A stretch of DNA of 64,000 nucleotides from Akebia trifoliata (Eukaryota; Streptophyta; Magnoliopsida; Ranunculales; Lardizabalaceae), in the NCBI GenBank assembly GCA_017979445.1, contig JADQWC010000556.1, forward strand, positions 1 through 64,000, written 5' to 3'. Below the pieces are notes generated by a model, which saw only the letters and a list, made by a program, of their open reading frames with translations, was not told the DNA's origin and did no database searches. Shown piece by piece: positions 42,621-54,078 of this stretch (positions are counted from its first letter, which is position 1; the number at the start of each line of letters is the position of its first letter). Both the position numbers and the translations under genes were made by a program.

Positions 42621-42648
42621 CTCATACGCGTCCTATACCGCGTATGAG
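42621..42648. other. Hairpin CTCATACGCG/CGCGTATGAG (stem 2)
   Basis: A perfect 10-bp stem with an 8-nt loop (tcctatac). Homologous at 53896-53923, 63545-63572 (stem CTCATACGTG/CACGTATGAG) and 58389-58416. Confidence 0.75.
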
Positions 42649-43500
42649 TTTGGTGGTCCCTACCGTACATCCCAGGATAGTGCACCCCTCCAGATGATGT
42701 GACGAACTATCCCTCAGGCATTCACAGATCTTTTAACAGCTCACAAAATAGGTACATATATATTTTGTTTTTTTTTCATTTAAAATAAAAGAGAAATTAA
42801 CAGAACAGGGTTGAGAATGGATATCCAATTCCTACCATGCAACTGTGGCCCCCTCGGCCTAAAATAAATAACAGTACTCAGCGCACGCGCTAACATAATC
42901 GTAAATAAACAGGCAACCCTTTCATTAATAACCTAGATATCCTTTTATCATCCTACACACAACATACAATGTAAGATGCAGACATCACCCCTTGGGTATG
43001 ACTCTGACATCTTACCTATTCATCCCTTTCTCATTCTCTCAACATTCTTACCTTTCCCATTTTCAAATCAAACCATTCATTTTCAATCTTTCAAGGTCAT
43101 TTTTGGTCTGTCCATCGAAAATCATCAAGGTTTATTCAAAACGAGGTCCCATTAGTTCCGGGTACTTAAGTTGACCAAAAGGTTAAAAGTTGGTGAAAAT
43201 TTGGCTTAGTGTCGGAAACTCAAATTTTCATAGTTCTCAAAATTGAAAATGGATTTTTAAAAAGAAAGCCTTAATCACGAGATTTGACACCATATAAATT
43301 TTATAGCCTAATTCAAAGGAATGCAAAAGTTATTACATTTTAAAAATTTGTCGAAAACATCGAAATCTACGTTTTGTTCTTGGAACCAAAATTTGGATTT
43401 TAATCCTTTGAGATTCGGATCTCAAAACCATTCCCATTATTTCGAAATGGAGGGTAAAGTTTTAATTTCATTAAAGAAATTAAAGTAAATAGAATAAAAG

Positions 43501-43682
43501 GTTGGAAATCATGTACAAGTCATAAGGACCACAGTCCAAGAGTTAGAGTCAGAAGCTGTTTGAAAACAGTTCTGTCGGCAGTAGAAGGTTGTTCTGTCGA
43601 TGGAACTGATGGGTTGGAAATCATGTGCAAGTCATAAGGACCACAGTCCAAGAGTTAGAGTCAGAAGCTGTTTGAAAACAGT
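43501..43682. repeat. 70-bp direct repeat inside the Del LTR
   Basis: gttggaaatcatgt.caagtc through tttgaaaacagt occurs at 43501-43570 and 43613-43682, with one difference, separated by 42 bp. The plus-strand copy at 57286 does not show it. Confidence 0.85.
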
Positions 43683-44602
43683 CCAAGTTTTTGTAAAACC
43701 TCAATGCACATTTTGAAATCTAAACTTACCAATAGGAATTGGAAGTCCCCTACTTGATTTGTGGACGTCGAAGGTGATAAAATCGCATAATAATCAAGGT
43801 TGGTGGTAGAAGCGTCGATGTTAGGTTGAGTTTGGTGCAAGGTGAGCGAGGGTTTGCACTCTTTCAACGATGGCACTCTCTTTTACTTCTACACTAGAAG
43901 AAGAGTCTCTACTAACAAGGCAAAGCTCCAAGTTTGATGATATCCTAATTTACTCGCTGATTTTTGATGGAGGGTGAGGAAAATGGACGTGAATGGGTTA
44001 ACAAGGAGGGTAAGGTTGTAGCTATCGTCGTAGTCGACAACTTTGTCTTCTTCGTCGGGGTTCAATGGTCCTTCCTTCTCAACGAATCTTGAGGTGAAGA
44101 GAGGAGAACCCTAGGTTTGAGTAAAGCTGAGTTTGGGTGCTTTGGAGAAGAAAGAGAATGAATTAAAAGAAAATTACTTTTCTTTTATCAAAGGTGAGGG
44201 CATACTTGTAATTTTCCCATCATTTCTAGTTTCGATCGTAACTTAACTGTTCGGACTTGAAAAATGGCAAATGACTATACTATTTCGAATAATTTTTCAT
44301 TGCGATCCTAAGGGTGTGATCGAATCTTTCTAATTGTCCCTCTAACAAAATTTCTCTATTTTGGGTCTCGCTCAACATGAAATTCGAGGATTTGTTATTC
44401 TTTCGCCCGAACCTGAATTCAAACTTGCTTATAAGCTAAAGTATATATTTCAATCATTTTGAAACTAATGGCGAAGTCGATTTTTAACAAAAATGAACAT
44501 ACCATAATCTGGTACGTTACTCTAAATTTTCTTTTTAGAATATTCCTCAAATTAATACTATCTGATCTCTTCAAGATACGAGTTAAAAAATGGGATGTTA
44601 CA

Positions 44603-44616
44603 TTTTTCCCCCTTAA
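44603..44616 (-). promoter_or_regulatory. Polypurine tract of the Del-like element
   Basis: Minus strand ttaagggggaaaaa directly before the LTR start TGTAACATCCC. Confidence 0.75.
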
Positions 44617-44665
44617 TAAAACTTTCGTCCCCGAAATTAAGATCATACCTTAGTCCTCAGAATAG

Positions 44666-46479
44666 TTATGGGTACTTAGCCTGCATCGCTACCTCTTTTT
44701 CCCAAGTGGCTTCCTCAATGTTGTGGTGCCTCCACAATACTTTGACTAAAGGAATGGCTTTGGATCTGAGTTGTTTTACCCTCTTGTCAAGTATTTGTAC
44801 TGCACCTTCCTTGTATGATACATCATCGTCTACCTCTAACTCCTGTAAGTCTACCACGAGTGAAGAGTCTGGCAAGTATATCTTCAACATGGACACGTGG
44901 AATACATTATGAACCTGCTCGAGCTGCGGGGGTAGGATCAGTTTGTAAGCCACTGGGCCAATCCGTTCAACTATCTCAAATGGTCTCACAAACTGTGGCT
45001 TTAACTTGCCCTTCACGCCAAATCTGGAGATTCCTCTTCGGGATGATATTTTCAAGAATACTCAATCCCCAACTTGAAATTCCAAAGGTCTGCGTCGCCT
45101 GTCTTCATAGCTTTTCTGTCTACTCTGAGTAGTTTTTAGTCTATCCCATATAATGCGCACTGTCTCAGTAGTTTCCTCAACAATGTCGAGTCCCAACACA
45201 GTGGCATCTCCTATTTCTGCCCAACATATCGGTGATCGACACGGCCTACCGTATAAAGCCTCGAATGGTGCCATGCCCATACTAGCTTGAAAGTTGTTGT
45301 TGTAAGAGAATTCCATCAATAGTAAATGGCACTTCCAACCTCTTCCAAAATCCAACACACATGCCCATAGCATATCTTCTAAGATCTGAATGACTCGCTC
45401 AGATTGTCCATCAGACTATAGGTGAAAAGCTGTACTAAAGTTCGATTGAGTACCCATGGCTTTGTGCAGACTCTCCTAGAATTGAGAAGTAAATCTGAGA
45501 TCCCTGTCTGATATGATAGAAATCGGCACCCCATGTAGTCGGACTATCTCAGCTATGTATATCTGACTCAGTCTATCACGCCAAATGAAACTCGGATTGG
45601 GATGAAATGTGCCGATTTTGTTAGTCGATCCACAATCACCCACATAACATCTGTCCCGTCACTGGCTCTCGGTAACTCGACTACGAAGTCCATGGTCACA
45701 TGCTCCCATTTTCATTCCGCTATGGGTAATGGTTAGAGTAATCCTGTCGGGTGGCGGTGTTCTGCTTTGACTTGCTGGCAGGTTAGGCATTTACCCACAT
45801 ATTCTGTAATTACTTTCTTCATACCTGGGAACCAGAAGTTTCTTCGCAGATCCCTATACATCTTCGTACCTCCTAGGTGAATCGAGTATCGGGAATGATG
45901 TGCCTCACCTAGTATGTTGGACCTCAACTGCGAGTCATGCGATATCCACATCCTACCTCAAAATCTGAAAATCTCATCTACTCCTTTCGACCAATCTAGG
46001 TCGCTCGGGTTCCTAGCTCTCAGCTCATATCCTCCCATGTCCTCGTCTACTTCCTGGACGTCCTTAATTCGTACTATCGACTCATTTTCAATTCTCAATG
46101 TACCCAGGTATATGTGCGGTCTGTACCTTCTCCTTGGAGTATCAAATATGATTTCTATGGCTTGCTCAAGCAACTGTTATTCTTTCACCAACATATGAGC
46201 TACAGTATTTCTACTCAACGCGTCAGCAATCACATTGGCTTTCCCTGGGTGATACTCAAGGGTAAAATCGTAGTCCTTGAGGTACTCCATCCAACGTCAT
46301 TGTCTCATATTTAATTCTCGTTATGAGAATATGTACTTGAGACTCTTATGATCAGAGAATACTTCAAACTTCTCTCCGTATAAGTAATGTCTCCAAATAT
46401 GTAGTGCGAACACTATAGCGGCTAACTCCAGGTCATGAACGGGGTAATTCTTCTCATGATTTTTCAACTTCCTCGATGC
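44666..46479 (-). pseudogene. Del-like pol: RNase H end, integrase and chromodomain
   Basis: Reading the minus strand from 46479: [20 protein letters not shown] and [11 protein letters not shown] (RNase H). Then the H2C2 zinc finger of integrase at 45951-45733 (HHSRYSIHLGGTKMYRDLRR followed by CLTC). The catalytic core follows with several breaks, then SYNNNFQASMGMAPFEALYG and RPCRSPICWAEIG (45373-45062). Next are the GPF/Y-like segment [23 protein letters not shown], and the chromodomain (about 44815-44680, ending [15 protein letters not shown]). Stops include TAG at 45417-45419 in the core and an early TAA (44666) after KYP. Not functional. Confidence 0.85.
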
Positions 46480-46484
46480 GTATG
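46480..46484. repeat. TSD gtatg, left copy, of solo LTR 46485-48239
   Basis: Matches 48240-48244 exactly. Confidence 0.9.
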
Positions 46485-47373
46485 TGTAGACACCCCATTT
46501 TTGCATCCGCCTGATTAATCAAGTCGCCGACCCGATCGCAAAGGTTCCCAATGATGGATGTCTATTCCAATACTTTATTTTGTTACCAGATATGTTTTAG
46601 AAATCCGGATGAGGTATCTCGAACTGACAAAACTTAGAAACCACGCTACGCTAGGAAAATACGACCCCAGAAACATAGAAATCATCACCTTGCAAACCAA
46701 AAAGAAGCTTCACGATAAAAATCACTAAAAATGATTAAATTACCAAAATACCCCTAACCTCAAAACAACCGTAGAGCCTACGTTACGCTTAGGAAAACTC
46801 TCTCGAACACATAAAATAACAAATCGAAACCAAATAAATCATTTCACCAATTTTAACAGAATTTGACAAAATTACGAAAATGCCCCTCATAAAGTTCACA
46901 ATAATTTCACATAAAAATTTTCATTCTCATTGAATTCCTTATGAAAAACCGATTCTAAAACATCCTAGAACATTAAAAACCGACTTGAAACGTGAAAAGT
47001 CCTCTCCGGGGGTAAAACGATAATTTCACAATTTCATAATTAAAAAATTCGAAATTAATAAATAAAACATTAATATGTAAAGTGAAACATTAATGAAATT
47101 AATTCAAAATTTTGAACCTCAAAAATCGATTAATTGGACTCTCAGGCAAAATTGTTGAGGGTTCGTGGGATATTTCTTTAAGGACCCCTCCATTTGGGGG
47201 TCCAAAGAATTAAAGATATTTTAGAGGGGGGTTCTCCAAAAATTAAAAGTAAATCAAGCAAGACTGAAGTCAAGGTATTAAAGTCAATCAAGTGAGACTG
47301 AAGTCAAAATTAAAGTCAATTAAGCAAGACTAAAGTCAAGATATTAAAAGTCAATCAATTAAGACTAAAGTCA

Positions 47374-47620
47374 AAACCCTAATCTAAACTAATCGAGTCA
47401 ATCTCATAAGACTAAGGTCAAAACCCTAAATCAAAACCCTAATCTAAACTAATCAAGTCAATTTCATAAGACTAAGGTCAAAACCCTAAATCCAAACCCT
47501 AATCTAAACTAATCAAGTCAATCTCATAAGACTAAAGTCAAAATCCTAAAACCCTAAAGACCAAGCCAAAACCCTAATTGAAACCCTAAACGAAACCCTA
47601 ATCAAACCCTAAATGCTTCT
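47374..47620 (+). promoter_or_regulatory. Telobox array in 60-bp tandem repeats upstream of the LTR TATA box
   Basis: Ten aaaccctaa motifs within about 245 bp, part of a 60-bp unit (atctcataagactaaggtca then two telobox pairs and a taatcaagtca end), visible as near-identical stretches starting at 47401, 47461 and 47521. Teloboxes are known plant promoter elements. The array is shorter and more decayed in A (17100-17330) and B. Confidence 0.65.
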
Positions 47621-47628
47621 AAAAACTT

Positions 47629-47638
47629 TATAAATAGG
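47629..47638 (+). promoter_or_regulatory. TATA box of the solo LTR 46485-48239
   Basis: tataaatagg with cacaccctattttcgtatc downstream, directly following the telobox array. Confidence 0.65.
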
Positions 47639-48239
47639 AGCCTCCACACCCTATTTTCGTATCAAAGAAAAAACCCTAGGAAAAGTAGGTGAAGAAGCCT
47701 CCATAACCTCCCCAAAACCCTAATTTTGGAGCCCCAACTCCTTCCCTAACACCCCTACTCCAATTTTAGCCCAAAAAACACCTAAAAACCTCTCAAAAAC
47801 ATCCCAAAAATCCACAATAAATTCGAAGCACCCAGATCCAATAAGGAGATACCTTACCTCGGAGATCAGAAATCAGATCCGGAGATAGAATGAAGTAAAG
47901 AACATGATACAAGGAGTCGTTTTCACCAGATCTGAGGGAACAACACTTTTGCAGATCAAAGGTCAGTTTTTTTTTTATTTTTTTTTAATCTAGGTTTATC
48001 ATTAGCGATGTAGATCTATTTGGGATAAGTAGAGACCGGCATTGGCCGGGCGGGGTTGGTGCCTAACACCTTCCAACCCCGTAACATGATCCCCGAATTC
48101 AGATTTTTTGTGGTAGATTAGTTCTTTTTATCCATGTTAGAGTCAGTTTGGTTCCTAGACCACAATAACTAGGTGGCGACTCCCAAACCTCAAGGGTCAA
48201 AAGCGGATCCGCGCACCCCGCGGATCGAGGGCGCTTTCA

Positions 48240-48244
48240 GTATG
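48240..48244. repeat. TSD gtatg, right copy, of solo LTR 46485-48239
   Basis: Identical to 46480-46484. Confidence 0.9.
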
Positions 48245-49500
48245 CTACTACCTTCCCGCACTGCATCAATACAGCTCCCAAACCAATCTCAAAAGCATCT
48301 GCAAATATCACCAGACTTTCACCCGGAGTTGGTGATACTAAAACTGGAACAGTCGTCAACCTTTCCTTTAATTCTTGGAATGCAGTTTCGCATTTTCCAT
48401 TCCATTCAAATCGGACATCTTTTTACGTCAGTCTTGTCAACGGTGCTGCAAGAGTGGAGAATCCCTTAATAAACCTTCTATAGTAGTCGGCTATCCCAAT
48501 AAAACTTCTAACATCGGTCACTGTCTTCGGCTGTTTTCACATCAACACGGTTTCAACCTTAGAAGGGTCTACTGCTATCCCTTCACTGGACACCACGTGT
48601 CCTAGGAACTTTTCCTTCTGGAGCCAGAATTCACACTTGCTAAACTTGGCATGTAACTTATGCTCTCTTAGAATCTGAAGTGTAATCCTGAGGTGTCTCT
48701 CGTGGTCTTCCCTCGACATAAAGTAGATTAGGATGTCATTTATGAACACAATGACAAACTTGTCGAGGTGTTCCCAAAACACCCGGTGCATTAGATGCAT
48801 AAATGTTGTCGGTGCATTCGTCAGACCAAAAGGCATCACTAGATACTTAAAGTTCCCTAGCCTAGTCCGAAATGCAGTCTTCGGAATATCTACCTCCCGG
48901 ATCCTCAACTGGTGGTACCCAGATCGTAAATCAATCTTAGAGAAGTATTGGGCACCCTGTAGTTGGTCAAATAGATTGTCGATGCACGGAAGGGGGTACT
49001 TATTCTTGATGGTCACTTGATTTAACCTTCGATAGTCAATACATAAGCGGAGTGTCCTATCCTTCTTCTTGACAAACGAAATCGGTGCTCCCCAGGGTGA
49101 ATAACTCGGTAGAATAAACCCCAAGTTAGTAAGTTCATCAATCTACGCTTTCAACTCTCGGATTTCTATCGGGGCCATTCGGTATGGTGTGATGGAGATA
49201 GGCCCTGTGCTTGGTATCAAATCGATAGAAAATTATATCTCACGACATGGAGGCAAACCTGGTAACTCTTCTGGAAAAACATCCCCAAACTCCCTGACTA
49301 CCTCTACCATATCCATCGATGTTTCTAGTTCCGATAAACTCAAAGTTCCCAACTGGTTGTATAAAGGATCGTCCCTTCTATACTTGGATCCTCTAACTTT
49401 GACTTTCGAATATCCCAGTTGTCTAAGGACTACTGACCTCGCAAAACAATCGAATCTTAATATTGGAAATCAATATTGTACCTTCTAACACCTCGTCTGA
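48245..49500 (-). pseudogene. Del-like pol: protease remnant, reverse transcriptase and RNase H start
   Basis: One frame, 49124-48537, holds most of [78 protein letters not shown], and [16 protein letters not shown]. The first Asp of the catalytic DD pair is Asn (codon AAT at 48738-48740). The RNase H side continues in broken frames to 48245 ([35 protein letters not shown]). Before RT, 49500-49420 keeps GTILISNIKIRL of the protease region but loses the catalytic D-S/T-G block. Hence inactive. Confidence 0.85.
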
Positions 49501-50700
49501 CACTGGTATCTCTGAGTCAGATGGTAAACTCTGCCTTGGGGTCTAGGAGTTACCCCCGACTGTTACTGTGATGAAGGGTAGTTTCTCCTGATGTGTCCCG
49601 ACTGTCCGCAACCAAAACATGCAAACGGTTCAGCCTGAATAGGTCTCTATGGGATGGGTGGTCTCACACTCTGTTTGATTGGTCCCCTTGGCCCTGTTGG
49701 CCTCACTGAAGCCCCAACCGGTCCGTAACTCGACAGTGCAGGAGCTCGATACTGCAAATACGTGGGTCCAGAGGTACTCAGTCTCGAAAACATTGGCCTC
49801 TTGGCCAGATCAGCCCTAGGGGGAAATGAATTCTGGGGTCGACTAGTCTGTCCCCTCGAAGTTTGTAACTCCATATCCTCTCGCTCAACCCTCTGAGCTC
49901 GACTCACTGTGTCTCTGTAGGTGGTGGTCTCGATCACTGACATCCTAGCCCTTAGGTAGGGTCATAGTCCCCTGAAAAATCTACGCGCTTTTTGTAGGTC
50001 AGTAGGAATGAGCTCGGGTGCGTATCTTGACAACCTAGTAAATCTTAGCTCATAGTCTGTAACGGACAGGTTGCTTTGCACCAAACTTGAAAATTCTTGA
50101 TGCTTAATCTCTCGGGCCATCTCGGATATGAATCAGTCTAGGAACATCCTCTCGAAATCGGACTACTCGAAAGGTCCATCCCCCAAAACATTTATCTCTA
50201 AACGCCACCAATGGCTGGCATCCCCGTCAAACTGAAATGTGGCCACCAGTACCCATTGGTCTCTCAGGCACTGCATAGTGCTCAGAATTTCTCAGGTCCT
50301 CAAAACCCACTCCTCTACCTTAGTAGGGTTCGAAGAACTCCAAATCTGGGTGGACGTAGTCCCTGGAAGTTCTGTTGCCACATCCCCGGGTCTGACGGTG
50401 CTTGGGGTAAAGGAGTTCTCGCAGTCCTCAAGGGAACAACTTGTGGCCGTGGCTCATGTGGTGGCTCTAGGGGTGGAATGGGGTCGACCTCTTGTGAAGA
50501 AGCCTGATGCTCCCTGAACTCAACTACCTTCTCGGCTAGCCTAGCATGTGACTTGAGCATCTCTTCCCTAAACTTGTTATGGGACTCAGCCATGTGCCCC
50601 ATAAACGACATTAGCTGCGCTATCGGATAGGGGATCTAATCCGATGCCTGTCTTGTTTCTACTGTAGTTCGACTTCTTCCTCAGCTTGTACCTCTGCCCC
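49501..50700 (-). pseudogene. Del-like gag with zinc knuckle
   Basis: Frames 50611-50315 (MSFMGHMAESHNKFREEML, then Pro-rich) and 49943-49647 (MSVIETTTYRDTVSRAQRVE, Pro/Arg-rich) are the ends of gag. The capsid part lies between them in broken frames (RYAPELIP-like and FGAKQPVRYR-like text around 50000-50200). The knuckle at 49578-49619 reads CFGCGQSGHIRRNY: the fourth ligand Cys is Tyr. At the N-terminal side (50640-50700) an acidic AEVQAEEEVELQ segment is visible. Gag packages element RNA; this copy cannot make one intact. Confidence 0.7.
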
Positions 50701-50922
50701 GTCCGCTTATCTCGTTTCTGTTCAACATCAACAAGGCATCTATTATCATAAGGCTAAGGTTGTTCTTATGGAAGAATTTATCGATATCCTAATTAAGGAT
50801 TTAGTAATGAACACCATTTTTATTACTAACTGAACGAACCTAAGATCTTATCTTAATCTTACTAAGCTCTATGGACTTTAGATACGGAAATGCTCGTAAT
50901 CCCAATACGGAACTACTAATGA
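50701..50922 (-). other. Del-like leader between primer site and gag
   Basis: Short leader with no further features recognised. Confidence 0.4.
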
Positions 50923-50934
50923 GCTCTGATACCA
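50923..50934 (-). promoter_or_regulatory. Primer-binding site, initiator tRNA-Met type
   Basis: Minus strand TGGTATCAGAGC, two bases after the LTR end, complementary to the 3' end of plant initiator tRNA-Met. Confidence 0.85.
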
Positions 50935-50936
50935 CC

Positions 50937-51836
50937 TGTGACGCCCGTTAAACGCTAACACAAATCCCAAGGCCACCTCAAGGCACTAGGTGGCACCTTG
51001 AAATTTTGGTATGATCTCCTTTGTTTATGTTAGCATTTCACGGAACTCAAAACCTGATAAATCAAATCTAAACAATCCTATATAAAGTAATATACCAATA
51101 ATGGATAAGAAGAGGAAGATGGAAAATTTTACGAATATCATAAGCGACATCAGAGTTGCGCAAAAAGGAATAAAGATATACAGGATTACAAAAATTTATA
51201 CTCACTCTAATATAACCCTATCACTCGACCCAAAACACTATGTACACCTCCTAGGAGAAACAAACTCCTAGGAGAAATAATCCCAATACTCACTGGGTAA
51301 TGGACACTGGTCGTCGATCTGACCAACCAGAAGCTTCTCAACGAATGGCTTAACACTTTCCTCCCCAAGCACCGACTCTGCAACTAAAAAAAATGGAAGG
51401 AAAGGGTGAGTAACAATAGTTACCCAATAGGTCCACAAATAATTTTTATTAATAACCTCACCTAACGTGATCGACTAATCATACTGCATCATTTCAAAAC
51501 ATGCGAGTTTTACAATTGAAACTACGATTAACTGGTATATGTAGCTAGGGATGAGCAACTAACCAGTTTAAAAATTACACACAGCATCAATCATCTATAC
51601 TTATTGTACATTTTTCATCTTATGCAATTACAGTTGACAAAATTGAAATAATAGACATGTTTTTCAGTTTATAATTCGAAATATAACAACAGATACATAG
51701 TATAAGTGGTGGAGTAATGGAATTTGAGCGTTGGGATTCACGACTGGATCGCTCCCAATCGAGACATGATGTTACAACATAGTAGTCCCTGATTTTGTGG
51801 TTGATCGCTGCGCTTACCATACTGGTGACCGTGAAC
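50937..51836 (-). repeat. 5' LTR of the Del-like element, truncated
   Basis: Homologous to 41678-42390, with an extra 51350-51540 segment (tccccaagcaccgactctg, a gagtaacaatagttaccca stretch) missing from the 3' LTR but present in the other copies (53140-53360, 59040-59150). Homology stops at about 51836 (accatactggtgacc). Confidence 0.8.
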
Positions 51837-52751
51837 ATTTTAACTCATGTCATCTCATAAATAAAAAGTTGAGAATTGACCTCTCGGTGGTAAGACATTG
51901 AGTTCTCAGAAGGTCAGGATATTCCTAACCTTTCGAGAAGGGGCATTAGGGAGGATAAATTCTCCAACATAAGAAATAATGCCACATGTCATTTAGGAAT
52001 AAAGGAATTCGTTGTTCCCATTATTTCGACTGTGACTGAACAGACGCTCGATTATTTATCGAGGCTATATGGGTCGGGAGAATGGAATTCTGTGAGCAAA
52101 AAGGGTCTAATCCTTGAGATTTCAAGATTTGAGCGACAAAACTAAATGGGACTCTTGGAGAGATCTTACATAATTTTTATCCTGAAATAAATGGAGATAA
52201 TGTTGGGAAAAACATGTAAAGCCAGATTTCTTGTTCTATAAATAGGGAAAGATCCCGACATCGATGGTACACAAAAAATATTATTCCTTAGTACTTAATA
52301 TTTGTTAAGATTTTGTTTGAGTCCAACTTAGGCATCGAAGGCTCTGTGGAACAAGGAGTGAGAGTTATTTTCATGAGTCATATTAGATCTAGATTGCTGT
52401 AGGGGAGATCTTGTGGCAATCACAAAAAATACTTATACAGAGACCCTCAATGAATTATCTTCTGATCCAAGAGCATTAAGTTGCCAAGTAATTGAAATAA
52501 GAGATGACTTGAATTGATTTGAAATTAGACTTAAGCATTATTGTTTTAGGTGGATTCACATTCTCTAATGTCTTGTTTTTAATTGTAGTTTTCTCAAAGT
52601 TTAATTCTCTATTTTTAGTAGTTCATAATCAAATAAATCTCCCAATCAATTTTAAATTCTTTTGAAATTTGTTCTTAGCTATTTTCCAAAGTTTTCAGTG
52701 TTCCCCACTGTCTCTATTGATTCAGCCATTACTTTCCAAGCACTTAGATTT
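51837..52751. other. Unassigned sequence with LTR-like promoter features
   Basis: Begins abruptly where the Del LTR stops. It contains tataaataggg at 52237-52247 about 40-60 bp before a tacacaaaaaat and ttagtacttaatatttg stretch, then tttgagtccaacttaggcatcg and ggagatcttgtggcaatca. The wording is like the R/U5 part of another plant LTR. No TSD or internal domain identifies it, and no coding region was seen. Confidence 0.4.
52237..52247 (+). promoter_or_regulatory. Possible TATA box of an unassigned LTR
   Basis: tataaataggg after ttgttc in the unassigned 51837-52751 segment. Confidence 0.4.
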
Positions 52752-52756
52752 ATTTT
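52752..52756. repeat. TSD atttt, left copy
   Basis: Matches 55987-55991; AT-rich, so slightly weaker than the others. Confidence 0.8.
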
Positions 52757-53895
52757 TGTGGCGCCTCGCCAAATGCTAACACAAATCCTCATGTCAGATC
52801 TCGAGGTACTAGGTGGCACCTCGAAATTTCGGCATGATCTCCTCTGTTTATGTTAGCATTCCAAGGCGTTCAAACTACACTTGATAAACGACATACAATC
52901 TTGCATATAACAAACAAAATATAATACTAGTGGAAGCCTATATACGTCTAATAACGTATGAAAGATCAGAGCATAGAAGAAGAAATTATAATACAGGATT
53001 ATACGAAAATTTCTCACTCTAACATAAGTCCTATCGCTAAGAACAAAATTTATAATATTTTTTTAGACAAATCGACACCACTAGGGGTAATAACCCCAAT
53101 ACTCACCAAGTGATGAATTCTGGCTGTCTATCTAACCCACCAGATGATTCTCACTCGTGCTCTATACCTGTCTCGCCAAACTTGGGATCTGAAACTAAAA
53201 AAAATAAAGAAGAAAAGGGTGAGTAACAATGGTTACCCAGTAAGGAATAACACAATTTCTGCCAATAACCTTTTCTAACATGAACGAATAAGCATATTAA
53301 ATCATTTTAAAATATACAAAATTTTACAGAAGAAACTACGATTAACTAGTACATATAGCCAGGGATGAACAACTAAACATTTTAAAACTCACATTACATC
53401 GATCAGTAGTACTCACTATAACATTATCTTTTTATACAAATATAATTAATCAAATGGAAACAATAAACATGGATTTCATTTTATATATCAAAATAAGCAA
53501 CAGATACATAATACACAATGGTGGAGTATTAGAATTAGAGAGTTGGGATTCACGACTGGATCGCTCCCAGTCGGGACATGATGTTACAATTCTTCTCTGA
53601 CTTTTAGTTCCTGATTTTGTGACTGGTCGCTGCACTTACCACGCTTGGTTGACCATTTATCCAGCTCAGGCTGGCCGTTTGACTTGACCGTAAGCAATGG
53701 GTCTCTTTTCGATGTGTCAGAACGTTCGACTACTATAGATTGTTAGTGATCACTGACCAATCATCTTCGTCTATACCTATCAGGCGTGCAAGTGATTCTC
53801 AAATATACAAACCATTCGTATACGACCACCTTTACATTACAAGTTCACTGGTAAAGATAGAGAGGAATATCCTGGATTCCAGTTGTGACTCCACT

Positions 53896-53923
53896 CTCAT
53901 ACGCGTCCCATACCACGTATGAG
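53896..53923. other. Stem 2 hairpin, copy in solo LTR 52757-55986
   Basis: CTCATACGCG / CACGTATGAG with loop tcccatac: nine pairs plus one position that is a U-G wobble in RNA of the element's own (minus) sense. Confidence 0.7.
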
Positions 53924-54078
53924 CTTGGTGGTCCCTACCGTACATCCCAGGATAGTACACCACTCCGGATGATATGATGCACTATCCTCTCAGGCATTCA
54001 CAGACTCTTTAACAGCTCACAAAATAGCAGCATATATATATATATATATATTACTTTCATTTGAAAACAAAAGAGAAA

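Larger units (their letters stand above)
41678..44602 (-). repeat. 3' LTR of the Del-like element
   Basis: About 2.9 kb. On the minus strand it starts TGTAACATCCC at 44602 and ends GGCGTCACA at 41678. It contains two strong inverted repeats (41692-41780 and 42621-42648) and a 70-bp direct repeat (43501, 43613). Confidence 0.85.
46485..48239 (+). mobile_element. Ogre-family solo LTR inside Del pol
   Basis: TGTAGACACC to GGGCGCTTTCA, 1755 bp, with a perfect TSD. It is homologous to the LTRs of A and O1 and is the most complete example of this LTR here, including ggtggcgactcccaaacctc and gcggatccgcgcaccccgcg near the end. The latter is a near-palindrome. It separates the RT/RNase H start (48245 upward) from the RNase H end (46479 downward). 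It is in the opposite orientation to the host element. Confidence 0.9.
41678..51836 (-). mobile_element. Tekay/Del-like chromovirus (Ty3/gypsy), decayed, 5' LTR truncated
   Basis: On the minus strand: truncated 5' LTR (51836-50937), tRNA-iMet primer site, gag with zinc knuckle, decayed protease, RT, RNase H (split by a solo LTR), integrase, chromodomain, polypurine tract and 3' LTR (44602-41678). The long LTR, Met primer and C-terminal chromodomain fit the Tekay/Del chromoviruses, whose chromodomain is thought to guide insertion into heterochromatin. Bases aaatg at 41673-41677 would be the left TSD; the right side is lost because the 5' LTR ends at about 51836 in unrelated DNA. Frameshifts and stops run throughout. 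Confidence 0.85.

Noticed and set aside
42463..42702. Frame across the stem 2 hairpin of the Del LTR, and the antisense frames at 42503 and 58352
   Set aside because: They are short, broken in the other LTR copies, and explained by the palindrome.
47374..47610. Interstitial telomeric repeat
   Set aside because: Aaaccctaa motifs are interspersed in a 60-bp LTR repeat rather than in continuous (CCCTAAA)n, and recur in all LTRs of the family.
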